Part shown: positions 1-9,754 of the stretch, piece after piece
Layout: each line of letters begins with the position of its first letter
How positions within the stretch are numbered: the stretch's first letter is position 1
Assembly (NCBI RefSeq): GCF_001619985.1
Contig: NW_017264207.1
Coordinates: 377,294 to 441,293, forward strand
Origin: Xylona heveae TC161
Taxonomy: Eukaryota; Ascomycota; Xylonomycetes; Xylonales; Xylonaceae
Reading direction: 5' to 3'
DNA: 64,000 nucleotides
The notes under the pieces: generated by a model
What the model was told of the DNA's origin: nothing
Databases searched by the model: none
Seen by the model: the letters and a program-made list of their open reading frames with translations, nothing else
Position numbers and translations under genes: made by a program

Positions 1-1539
1 GCTCCAAGCCATTCGTTTCGTGCCTCGCTGGACTTATGCACGTTGCGCAGCTCAGGAAAAGTTGGCAGGAGTTCCTTGGTGACCTCCCGAGGGCTCTCTT
101 TCCACCATTTCTGCGCATCGGTGGCAAACCGGCTTCTGCCTCTTCCTAAGGCTTCAGTGGCGGTATATCGGGCGCCAGGGTCCCATTCTAGAAATCCGCT
201 GAGGTAGCGTACTGTCTCCCGAGATGTCTCGTGAAGGAATCTCCGCTCCAGATTGCTGACTCGGCCTTGAGGCATAGTCGTGCTTCTCCAGCTGATTAAT
301 TGCGGGCATCCCATTTCTGAGAAGGCGGATAGATCTTCTGGAGAAGGAGTGCCGAGCAGCTTCACAATTAATGTGAGTTGCTCAATCTCGCTCTCGCCTG
401 GCAGACAAGGTGCGCTCAATAATAGCTCTGCTAGGATAAGTCCGGCTGACCATAGGTCTACGGCAGGAGTGTAACGCTTCGTGCCAAGGAGCAGCTCGGG
501 TGACCGGTACCAGATTGTTACTACTCCTGGCGTGAGTGGGCGCGGAGAGTACTCGCGAGCCATGCCAAAGTCGGCTGTCTCTTATTAGTCGAAGATTTGA
601 AGATTGAGTGTTTTTCATGCCTCACCTAGTTTCAGAGTGCCTTTTGAGGTGAGTAGGATATTCTGCATCTTGACATCCCTGATAGAGGTAAGGTGAGATC
701 AACGGGAGTGAAGTGAGCGGAAACCCCTACCGATGTATAATGTCGTTTCTGTGAAGATATTCTATGCCTTCCAGAACCTGCCTGAACAGGCATTTGACTG
801 TATGTTTCATGTCAAAAGGAATCCAAGAAATTATCGAGCTGTGATAAAAGAAAATTTACCTTGGCCCATTGTGAACTTTACTTTTTGCTCATCAAGTAGT
901 ACAGCCATGTCCTAATCTCGGGGAAACTGGCAAAACCTCCACCTCAAGGCAGAGGATGGATCAGCCAGCGAGGTAGGTGGAAGACATTCTCAAGTGTAGC
1001 TTCGGGCTTTCACCCTCCGCATGGGTAACCAACCTGTTCGGCGTATTCCATAACCATATAAATATCCTCCAACGATTCCAGGCCGACTGCGACGTCCAGC
1101 ACATTGACAATATTTTGGTGTCTCAGCGATCGCAATATGGATATTTCGCGAAGTGCGGTGATTGGAATGCCATTTTGCCGCTCTTCGGGAAGGATGCGAA
1201 CTTGCTTGAGAGCAACTATGTCTGAAGTCTTTTTGTGACGAGCTCGAAAAACGACGCCATATGCTTGAAGTGGAAGATTTAGCACAGCATACTGGAAAAC
1301 AGGGCGGGGCATTATTTGGAATAATACTTACTGCCTTCACCGAGCCTGTTGAGCTTTTCGAAATCAGAGATAGTTGCACATCGCCCTGCAAACACGCGTA
1401 AGTGAGCGAAGCAAAAAGTAAACATGGAAGTTTTAAAGGCGGCCGAACCTGAAAAGCTAGATGCGCGACCGAGGTCTAATGTTTGACCTGTCACCGAAGT
1501 CCAGGCAGGAATTTGAGGTTGCATAGAATCTTTGCTCAT
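1..1539 (-). CDS. CDK10-like cyclin-dependent kinase (3' end beyond window)
   Basis: This is a serine/threonine kinase of the CDK10 (PISSLRE) group, expected to act in the nucleus with a cyclin partner. The ATG at 1539 is followed by at least five short introns. The spliced protein reads: N-terminal leader, a GRCATISDFEKLNRLGEG segment, the glycine loop ending GEGTYG (inhibitory Thr/Tyr pair kept), ALKQVR lysine, the cyclin-binding helix GIPITALREI, the catalytic loop HRDVKMQN, DFG, and SPE in place of APE. The PITALRE spelling recalls CDK9. However, the leader before the glycine loop, the LIVKLLGTPS helix region and the ELLPTFPE tail follow CDK10. The coding region runs off the left edge, so the C-terminus is missing here. 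It is divergent from the SUR7-like gene at 2274. Kinase identity is near certain; the CDK10 subgroup is likely. Confidence 0.88.
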
Positions 1540-2273
1540 GATGTCGGGTCATGTTTTGCAGCGGGTGCTTAATTAAGGTTTGGCTTGATGCTGTTGCATT
1601 TCGGCGAGGTATTCGCTCGGCAACGCCTCCAGCTGTGGCTGAATTGGCATGGTTCTACTGGTCCTTTGGTTATACTTGCAGCAATGGGCCGAATAACAAA
1701 GCCAATCGCACAGAAATCCCTGAAGGTCTACGTCACACTAACTGTTGCTTTTCTTTGAATTTAATATCTTGTACGTTTTGAATTTTATTAAATATCGTCT
1801 GCTCCAGCTCATTAGTTAACCAGTGGAAGCTGGTACCATTACCAGTGTAGAGCTGTTTACCAATGCAATTGAGGGGAACATTCTTATCAACGTTCCACAG
1901 TGTCAGTTCATGCAATTTTGGGGCACAGGCGTCCATTGGAGCCTGGGTGGGAAGATTTACTCTGGCTATCTATTATTTTTCTCGTATATCTGAGCTGTAG
2001 AGGAGGTCTGAGCGGATCTCAGCTGCATTACTTTTGTCTTTTTTATTCAAGTATTACCCGGATTGAGTTTAACCCAATTAGCTATACCTAGCGCCGTCTG
2101 TCACCTGAGCCCAACCCACGCGTCATAACTTGTTAGAACAGACCTCACCGCCTCCCCACTCTCCCGCAACCAGCTTCCAGCCTTTCTTGGATTAAAATCT
2201 CCAATTCGCCCCATTTTAGGGAATCTATGAACTACAGAGATTTTTGCGGGGAAAAGGGAAGTCGATAGCCATC
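1540..2273. other. Divergent intergenic region, CDK10-like / SUR7-like
   Basis: This gap of about 730 bp lies between two start codons facing away from each other, so it should hold both promoters. A short open frame on the minus strand (1733-1936) has no recognisable domain. Nothing else is seen. Confidence 0.6.
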
Positions 2274-3107
2274 ATGACGCGAAAAATCGTTTACGTTGGC
2301 GGCCTGGTGGTAACTCTTGCGGGTGAGTGTTGCCTTACGAGTGGGTTACTCGACTTGTGACAGATGTTAATTATGCCTTTTTTGCGCAGCATTTGCCATG
2401 ACGCTCGCAAGCATTATCATCCCTAGATGGATCAGTTTCTACAGTGAATCGGTATGTGTATTACAACAAATTTTGAGATTTCACGCCGGGGTCTCCGACG
2501 AGCTTTGGACGCCCCATCGAGCTTCCAGTTCCCGGCACCGATACGGAAGATGGATCGTACGTATACTGACATTCTAATGGCTCTAGTTTTCTGGTGAACC
2601 TATTCGCTACAGCTATGGCCTGCACAAGAGCTGCTCCACGCTGACGGGCTCATGCGCACATTTCCCCCAATATGAGGACTGTCATGGTTCCGACCGACAT
2701 TTCTGCTCCATGTGGAAATCCGTGGGCTTTCTCATGTCCTTTGCCATTGTCATCGAAGGCATGATTATCATTGCGCATCTCGTTGTTCTTGCGGGTGGCG
2801 TTCAGAAGAGAATACATGGTTGGAAAGTTCTCAGTGTTTCTCTGTTCATCGCTGGCGCGATCCAGTGCGCCGCGATGGCCATTGTGGTAAGATTCAGCTG
2901 GGCATGCGCTTCTGTTACCAGCGCTAATGAATTCAGGCCTTTCTTTATGACAACGATGACCGTTTCTACCTTTGGCAGCTTGACAATTCTTGGATCCTCT
3001 GCACGGTCAGCTGGAGCGCTCTCATTGTTTCAGCAACAAGTCTTATTGCATCTGCCTATTTCTTGCCTCCGGAAGGTGACTATGAGCTCATTCCCGAGCG
3101 ACAATAG
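2274..3107 (+). CDS. SUR7/claudin-like four-helix membrane protein
   Basis: This is a fungal membrane protein of about 190 residues with the SUR7/PalI or claudin-like layout. There is a hydrophobic segment at the N-terminus (VGGLVVTLAAFAMTLASII) and an extracellular loop with conserved cysteines (HKSCSTLTGSC, YEDCHG, RHFCSMW). Three more hydrophobic segments follow and the tail ends PPEGDYELIPERQ. The model has four exons: the start at 2274, an intron after LAA, one after SES (about 2455-2586), and one after MAIV (2887-2937). After the last junction the frame resumes AFLYDNDDRFYLWQLD. Members of this fold sit at the plasma membrane in eisosome, septum or pH-sensing roles, but which of these applies cannot be told from sequence. 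The last intron is inferred from strong GT/AG sites and from homologues I remember with the same junction. Confidence 0.75.
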
Positions 3108-3691
3108 TATAAGGCCGGCATATTGGAAGTGTCCAGTCTTAAGCTTACATTACGACACATCGACAAACGGAAAACGACTATTAGACTGAAGTATTTGACG
3201 ATTTATATGGCATTGGAGTCTTGTTTAGCCGGCGCTGTTGGAATAATTTTGTTGAATATACACTTGAAGCTGCCTTATCTTTATTTAGAGCAAGCTATCT
3301 TTTCAATTTGTGGCTATCAATATATATCTTGGCCAGTTTAATTTACAGTTTCAATATCTCATATCTTTGGAGAGAATTTACTACTTTGGGTCATGATCAA
3401 AGGGAAATTACCTGTCTGCGATATTTGTCCGCCTGGTTTACATCTAGAGTTTACAAATAGGAAGGCCTTATGATATTCCCATGCTTATCTTTTGGGCCAT
3501 GTGGCTCTAAAGCCGTTCAGCCATTACGTTGTAGATGGCGCCACTTAAAGGGACTAATCCACTACCTGCCGCTCTAGAATTCTGCCGGCAATTCGACTCA
3601 TTAGCGAGGGCGGTACTCCAAAGCACAGCTGAAAGTGTCCAATTCACTCCACGACAGCTCGTAAATTAAACAGCGGATATTCAACTTGAAG
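3108..3691. other. Intergenic region
   Basis: This is AT-rich 3' flank of the SUR7-like gene followed by the upstream region of the gene at 3692. Short open frames at 3123-3460 are overlapping, low in recognisable content and unsupported. No RNA gene or repeat is seen. Confidence 0.5.
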
Positions 3692-5084
3692 ATGGCTCCA
3701 CCAGTGGTAAAGGCATCCTTCTGCGTATGCTAGTAATATTCGATGCTAATTATAATCGTAGACACCATCACCGCACCGTTTTCTAAACAAATCAATATCC
3801 AACTCCACCCGAGGCACCATTCCTCCATCCCAATCACAACCACCTCAAGAGCCAAACTTTTCGTCCACTCCCCGCTTTGCTTTCCATTCACCGCTACATC
3901 TGTCTTCTTCATCTACGCTTAGACATAATGATCCATCAACTAGGAGAACACAATACCCAGTGGACGCCTCACCTTTACTACACCCGCCCACGATATCCGC
4001 CCACCCAACCGCAGGTGGCATCCTGGAGAATGGTGACATTTTTGCAACTCCCTCGAGTCCCGCGTCCCCTCCACTTCTTCCAACAACACAACTTCGTCGT
4101 CGCCACGATTTAATAGAGGATGCAATAGAACTCCCTTCTTCTTCGCCTGGACAATCTGAAGGCGATATAGTATCGCCTCAGCCTTCATCCTCTCCGCCGG
4201 CGCAGCTAGTGCCTCGTTCTCCAGGCCTAGAAACTCCACGTGCAAAGCGACGAAGAAGCTCCGACTTATGCTTACCCAACAGTCCAACAGCGCTCCACGC
4301 TCCAGACAAAAATTATGCCTATTCAGAAGCCAATCAAGCGTCTCAATCTTCTATATCTCTGCCTCCGTCTCCTCCTCTCGGGCAAAACTCATCACGCTTT
4401 GTCATACCTTCACTGGCTCCAGCTCCGACTTCGCCCCTTCCAGCATCTCATGCGCCGGTCGCAGATGCCAAATCTCAACGTTCAACTTTTCTACGTCCCC
4501 AACTTCCAAATGTAGGAGCAAGAGGAAACCAGCGAGGAGAAGAGGGTCAGTCTCCACTTAACCATCCAATATCCCCACAGCAGAAATTAAACAGATATAT
4601 GAGCGGTGGACTAGCAGCTACAGTCCGTGACTGGATAGTAGAAGCTTCGGGCTCTACCGGTCTACAAGGACGACAAGAGAATGTCCGTTCCGAGGCTATC
4701 AGCGGAACAAAAGAGGCAGGAGTTCCAACAGAGTACCATGCTCCTTCGAGCACATCTAACACGACTGCTATGCATTGCGCAACCAAGGCTCCACGTCAAT
4801 TGAATCTCAGAATCCACGTATCAGAGGTCATGCGCACAAGCAGTGGCCATACTGCCGGCAACGCCATCCTTCTTCGTGGTCACATTACCGACAGTCTCGA
4901 TGTTGATAACCATCTCTCGGAAGCCCAAGGACCTTCAAGTCTACACGTTCTTCTTCCTTCTGCCCCGCGCGTTAAGCAAGTCCATAAAGGCAAAGTGCTC
5001 GATATGAAGGCTCCTTTGTGGGAGATTGAAGCATGTGGCATAATCTGGATTGTCGCCATGAATTGGGTCGTTCTTCCGACATAA
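3692..5084 (+). CDS. Ser/Pro-rich protein with compact C-terminal domain, function unknown
   Basis: This is a protein of about 445 residues that I do not recognise. A tiny first exon (3692-3706, MAPPV) joins across a 55-nt intron to TPSPHRFLNKSISNSTRG, giving one open frame to 5084. The first two thirds are low-complexity Ser/Pro/Gln-rich with several SP and TP pairs that could be proline-directed phosphorylation sites, and a basic AKRRRSS patch that could be a nuclear signal. The last 110 residues are different: QLNLRIHVSEVM, then alternating hydrophobic strands, then LWEIEACGIIWIVAMNWVVL. The strand pattern could be a small beta-barrel such as an OB fold, but that is a guess. The start choice rests on the ATG plus a good splice pair. 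An upstream ATG was not seen. Confidence 0.6.
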
Positions 5085-6290
5085 TGCCCCTACATTATTT
5101 TCTCGTCGGCTTAGCAGTCAATTACGGAGATATATTTTGTCATTAGCTCTCGCGGGCCTGTTCCGCCCCTGGTTACTGCAGTTAGGCCTGCTTGGTCATT
5201 GCTTGGTCATAAGTTAACGTTAGTTAGATCATTATTAACTACTCGGTAGTTATCGGTGCCTATCGGGGCGACGTCGCTCAGTTAGGTTTAGTCCTCATCT
5301 TGTCATGTATCCAGGGTCCTTGCATCCCGAGCCCGTCCTTGAATACGAGTAACGTTGGGTGGGGATTATAGGACATTTTCTAAGCTTCGTTTCAAAATGC
5401 CTGAGCACAAGCAATTCCGGTTCAATTGTAGAGATTTTGATATTACTGGAATGTGCATCTTCTACGGAACGTTTTGTGCTGATTTGAAAAAAATCGATTG
5501 TACGTGGCCGAATAAATTGGGCCTTTTCTGCAGAGGGTGCTCATACTCGTACGAGTAGCGGAGTAACTGACTGGGTTTGAACCGCTTTCAAAGGATCGAC
5601 AGTCATAAGTTAATGCTTTACCCCCCCCCCGAGGGCGCGCGAACTAGCTTTCGTAGTGGGCTCGGGGTTAGCTGGCTGTCGCTAAACCTCGGCGAACTTA
5701 GAACTCCAGGACTCACCTGATTCCACCTCTCGCCGTCCTCAAAGCTCGGCGAACTTTTACTCCACAAGCGCTTCTCGACTCTCGCTGTCGAACGGCGACC
5801 TCTTACACACTGCAAGCATGTTTACTGAATCCCCCGCCTCAGGCCAGTGAAACGGGCGGTCAGGCACCAGGATATACTTTCCCATGCGTCTATCGGAGTC
5901 TCCGTAGCGTCTCTGTGGGGCCTCTTAGTTCAAAATTAACCTCCAGGCACGACATGTTAGATTCCCGCGACGCATGGAATGGCCGAGAAAAGTTAAACCT
6001 ATATCATTATGGTGGAACTCACAAGGGTCCCAGAGTTTCAGACGGAACATGCGTCCATGCTTTGTTTTGACAGGCCGCTTATATGGCAAGAGATCCATGA
6101 CTAACGTCCAACATCTCGGTATTTGATATACCTATCCCTGTTTAGTTCTTCCCTAGAGATCTCAATGATTACAACAGATGAAAACCCGCCAGGACCCACC
6201 GGATTTCACTCGACATCTACGTCTTTGATTCATTCATCCATGTTTAGTTCCCCTTAAGACTTTTTCTCTTTGGGGGCCGTAAGACAATGG

Positions 6291-6419
6291 GCGGTTCCAC
6301 AATCGCCGAGATTATGCTACAAGATCCAGTACGAGTGTTGTACTCGAGGCATGGAGGAGTATGCTATTAGCAATTTGAGATTCGGTGGGGCCGAGAAGAT
6401 AGATGAGCGGTTCCACAAT
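6291..6419 (+). repeat. Direct repeat GCGGTTCCACAAT, two copies
   Basis: GCGGTTCCACAAT occurs at 6291-6303 and 6407-6419, 116 bp apart, with looser similarity on both sides (CGCCG versus TGCGG after it). Both lie 92-220 bp upstream of the TATA-like box of the secreted-protein gene, so they may be activator sites. No known factor motif is recognised. Confidence 0.45.
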
Positions 6420-6510
6420 TGCGGCGCATGTCAGAAGACGGACACAGGTCTCTAACTCGAGAGACTTGGAGGGGTTCATATCTGAGCACCTTTGAGGTTG
6501 TGGAAAAAGG

Positions 6511-6517
6511 TATAAAG
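6511..6517 (+). promoter_or_regulatory. TATA-like box of the secreted-protein gene
   Basis: TATAAAG at 6511-6517 lies 102 bp upstream of the start codon at 6619. A CT-rich stretch follows, which is a common layout for inducible, strongly expressed fungal genes. Confidence 0.5.
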
Positions 6518-6618
6518 AGGCTCGCAGATTCCAACCTCAACCTCTCGAGTCAAGCCAGTCTTCAATCATTCTCTGAGCAATCATTGCCGAACCCTCCACG
6601 GCGCCACATCAGCCAAAG

Positions 6619-7716
6619 ATGAAGTCTTTTCTCTCTCTCTCCGCCATGGCGGCGCTTTTGCCAGCTGCCCTGGCTGCTCCATCCCTCCACGTGCGCCAGG
6701 ACACCCAGGACGTTAACGTTGTTGTGCAATACATCAAGGCAACTTCTGAACAAGACATCGCCGTAACAAACAAGGATTTCTCTCAGGTCCTAGGATATAG
6801 CTGTTCGAACACACTCGACTCTGGCGCTTTTGCGGACGTCCCCATCTCTGCCGATCTTGATTTCAACGGTGCCGGCAACCTCACAATCGGCTCCGAAACG
6901 TATAAAGTTCATGAGAATCCTGACATATCCGGAGGCATAACTTGCTCAAGGATGTACAACAATGCTGAGTCTTTGATGACTTGTGCCATCTCTCTGCCGT
7001 CGTCGCTTGACTTGTCCCCTCTCAGCAAGAGAGAGAACGATCAAAGCTGCTTCCTTGCTGGTGCTACTCCTAGCTTGCAACGTGCTGCACTCTCTATGCT
7101 TGCCGGGAACACCGGCCCTGTGCAGAACCTCACCTCGCAGGAGGCACATCAAATGGAGAAACGGGTTGGCTCGCCTGGATGCAAACCTCCCATTACAGAG
7201 ACTGTGGGAGATGGAAACCCACACCAGAACTACTTTGACAAACAGCTTAGTGTGAGTATCAAGCGCGGACCTTTTACAGTGTATGATTAGATGATGCTAA
7301 CACGAGCTTGCCCTTAGCAAAATATCAATTGTGGCGCTGCCCCAGGCTGCTCTATTGGTCAAAGTAACAGTATTTCCTATACCCTTGGCTGGAACGCTGG
7401 CGCTATCATCGACGAATGGATCACTGGTGGTTTCGATGTCTCTGTCAGTTGGACCACGGGCAACGTCCAAACATGTGATGGCAGCTCAGGGGAAACCGTC
7501 TGTCTCTGGTACAACACCGCGTTTACAGCTTATACTGTTCAGAATTACAAGGTCAACAATTGTAACCAGAATTTTTCACCCTCTGGTGACCCAACAATCT
7601 TGTGGTCGCCGAATACCAACAACGCTGGTGGTGGCGCCTACTACTGTGTTGTTGGCACCTGCCGCAGCCAGGGACAGGGTTATTGGGACTACAACGGCCG
7701 TGCTGGTGGGCCTTAG
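6619..7716 (+). CDS. Secreted Cys-rich preproprotein with Kex2-type sites
   Basis: This is a secreted protein of unknown function, 343 residues from two exons (6619-7251 and 7318-7716; intron GTGAGT..TTAG). It opens with a classical signal peptide, MKSFLSLSAMAALLPAALA, with cleavage expected near APS. Dibasic Kex2-like sites occur at LSKR/EN and MEKR/VG, the second at about residue 188. The sequence after it (VGSPGCKPP to the end, about 155 residues) is rich in Cys, Asn, Gly and Trp and would be the mature product, with the preceding 165 residues as a pro-region. Mature-part features are NCGAAPGCSIG, WNAGAIIDEW, CDGSSGETVC and a WDYNGRAGGP tail. The even spread of cysteines suggests disulfides. 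The family was not recognised. It could be a secreted effector, an antimicrobial protein or a cell-wall protein. Confidence 0.8.
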
Positions 7717-8620
7717 ATTACTGTGGCTTGATTCGGATCGTGAAGGGCAGGGGATTAGAGTAGAGGTTAGATTGTTAGATATTTTTTTCCTTTTTTCGGA
7801 ATCTAGAATATCTATCACAATTACCCATATGCTGAATCCAAAATTTCCGATTGTTGATTGTTGAAGAGAATCTCGTTTTCGAGTTACTGATAATATGCTG
7901 ATCCTGACCAATCACCTTTTTTTTTCTGTCTATCCCAACTCCCTTTTTTTTTCCCTTCGTTTGCAGCCAATTCAATACATCAACCCCGTAGAATACCTCA
8001 CTTGATTCATCATCTTTTGTCAGTTGTACGGCAGTCGATACAGTACAGTCCAGGTTCAAACTTCAAACTTGCCTTTGGCAAATTCACCTTGGCTGCAGCA
8101 CTCTGCCACTCCGACTCCGACAATTCTCGTACCAAACCTCCTCTTTCTTTCTACCCGTGGTTTCCCCCCTTTCACTAGTGACTACCTTGTTCCCTGAAGA
8201 CATATCACCAACCCTAATTACAAGTGACCTATTGCCCTTTGAACCTCGAACTTCAAACCTTGAACCTCAGACCTCGGACCTCAGACTTCGAATCTCCCTA
8301 CCGCATCCCAGCCAAACAAAAAAACATGGATCAAAATAAAACTGATAACGGAGCATATACACCTTACTTATACTAAAGTCTAATAGTATTAAACTCCTAG
8401 AGTACTTCATACAGTACCTTTTCTCGAAAGCCAAAAGCCAAAGGTCAGAACGCCGAAAAGAAAACGAAAATGGACCTTTTATCAAAAAGCCAAAATAGCC
8501 AAGAAAGACAAAGAAAAAAACTGAAAGAAAGAAGAGGTTTTAAAAAAAGGACATAAAGTGAACCAAGAAAAAAAGATATGATAATAAACAAAAAGGAAAA
8601 AGAAAAAAAGAAATATCACC
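7717..8620. other. Intergenic region with CTC/GAAC-rich imperfect repeats
   Basis: This is the 3' flank of the secreted-protein gene followed by low-complexity DNA. From about 8237 to 8296 an imperfect 10-mer related to TTGAACCTCG is repeated about six times. From about 8460 to 8620 the plus strand is strongly purine-rich. No gene is seen before the tRNA at 8621. Confidence 0.5.
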
Positions 8621-8740
8621 GCCCGAGGCGAGGATCGAACTCGCAACCTTGAGATTCCCTATTGACTTTCCCCCTCCTCGAGAACAAGAAGAAGACAAGA
8701 CTTAAAAGTCTCACGCGCTAACCAATTGTGCCACCCGGGC
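8621..8740 (-). tRNA. tRNA-Lys (UUU) with an intron of about 47 nt
   Basis: Read on the minus strand, the acceptor strands are GCCCGGG and CTCGGGC. The D arm is GGCACAATTGGTTAGCGC and the anticodon stem is TGAGA/TCTCA. The loop begins CTTTTA, giving anticodon TTT. The T arm is GCGAG-TTCGATC-CTCGC. The anticodon loop is interrupted just 3' of the anticodon by about 47 nt, the canonical place for nuclear tRNA introns. Total length is 120 nt, which leaves a 73-nt mature tRNA. All four stems pair. Confidence 0.93.
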
Positions 8741-9754
8741 TAGAACACAGGATTCATTTTTCCTTAAAGTGTTTTATGAATCTAGCTGGACGTTACGGGC
8801 CCTTTTTCAAGTACATTTTGACGATCGACGAATCTACCAAGGTCCAGGACGGGTCAAAATATTCAGGACTCGGGGATCTGGATGATTATTACAGCGGACA
8901 TATTTTTTTTTTACCTTGGATGTATGTTTAGAGAGTGTATCACGCTAGAGAGGATAGAAAAAGAAAAAGATAGAAAGAAAATAAGAGAATAAAGGTAGGG
9001 GGGCGGGAATAAAAGAAAGAAAGAAGCATATAAATGAAATGAAACAAAAAAAAAATAAACACAAAGTAAAAGGAAAGAGAATATAGGAAAAATGAGGTAA
9101 AAAAGAAGAAAAGAAGAAAATAAAAATAAACAGGCGTAGTCAGCAAAATTATATTCTGAAAAGGCCATCAAACCTAGAGTCATAACCCATGGTAGATGCT
9201 TTATGTTTGCTGGATGATGTAGAATGTAAGTGAGGAAGCAATGGACACTTGGCTTGGAAAAAGTCACATTGCTTTCATTCTTTCTTACAGAGGATAAGTT
9301 CCATCGCTTTGCACAGTAGGTGAGGTTACAATACGGGGGTTTGGATAAAGATGGTAGTGCTCTTCGTTTAGAAATCTCAACAGAGGTAGAGTTCCATCAC
9401 AGGAGCATTGACTATGGATGTACAAGAGATGAGAATCACGATGAAGCATAAGTGATATAGAAGTTAAGAAGAAAGTCATGTTCTAGTACCTCGCTCATTT
9501 AATGTCAGGCTGTTCAGAATGCATGCTAATACGCTATGAAACAGAACAAATGTCTTTGAGTGAAAATAACACCAATCCCCGAAATGCGCCGGGTTGCCAA
9601 GAGTACTGCTGCCATGGCCATGAGAGGAAAGAACATAAAAGTAAACCAGACCCATAAAAATAAGGCGGGCGCAAGAGCATGAGTGAAATACATGCTACCG
9701 CTGAAGAATCAACAACAATTCATTAAAAAAAAAGGGCCATAACCAACAAACCCA
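8741..9754. other. Purine-rich intergenic region
   Basis: This stretch contains long A/G-rich runs on the plus strand (about 8940-9130). It forms the 3' flank of the Mrc1 gene. The Phe-rich frame on the minus strand here is a product of that composition, not a gene. Confidence 0.55.

Larger units (their letters stand above)
5085..6618. other. Gene-free region upstream of secreted-protein gene
   Basis: There are 1.5 kb with no convincing gene. It holds a 10-bp tandem repeat (TGCTTGGTCA twice, about 5191-5210), a run of C at 5621-5630, and two copies of GCGGTTCCACAAT at 6291 and 6407. A TATA-like TATAAAG at 6511-6517 lies 102 bp before the ATG at 6619. Base composition is mixed rather than AT-rich, so there is no sign of heavy RIP. 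No terminal repeats or coding remnants of a mobile element were recognised. Confidence 0.5.

Noticed and set aside
1010-1312. Kinase fragment read as a stand-alone small protein
   Set aside because: It is one exon of the CDK10-like gene. The flanking exons carry the glycine loop and the HRD/DFG motifs.
5095-5345. Possible solo terminal repeat of an old mobile element
   Set aside because: Small local repeats are present, but no defined ends, target-site duplication or coding remnant was seen.
8911-9267. Phe/Tyr/Leu-rich minus-strand frame of 118 codons
   Set aside because: It is a translation of a purine-rich tract and looks like a false membrane protein.
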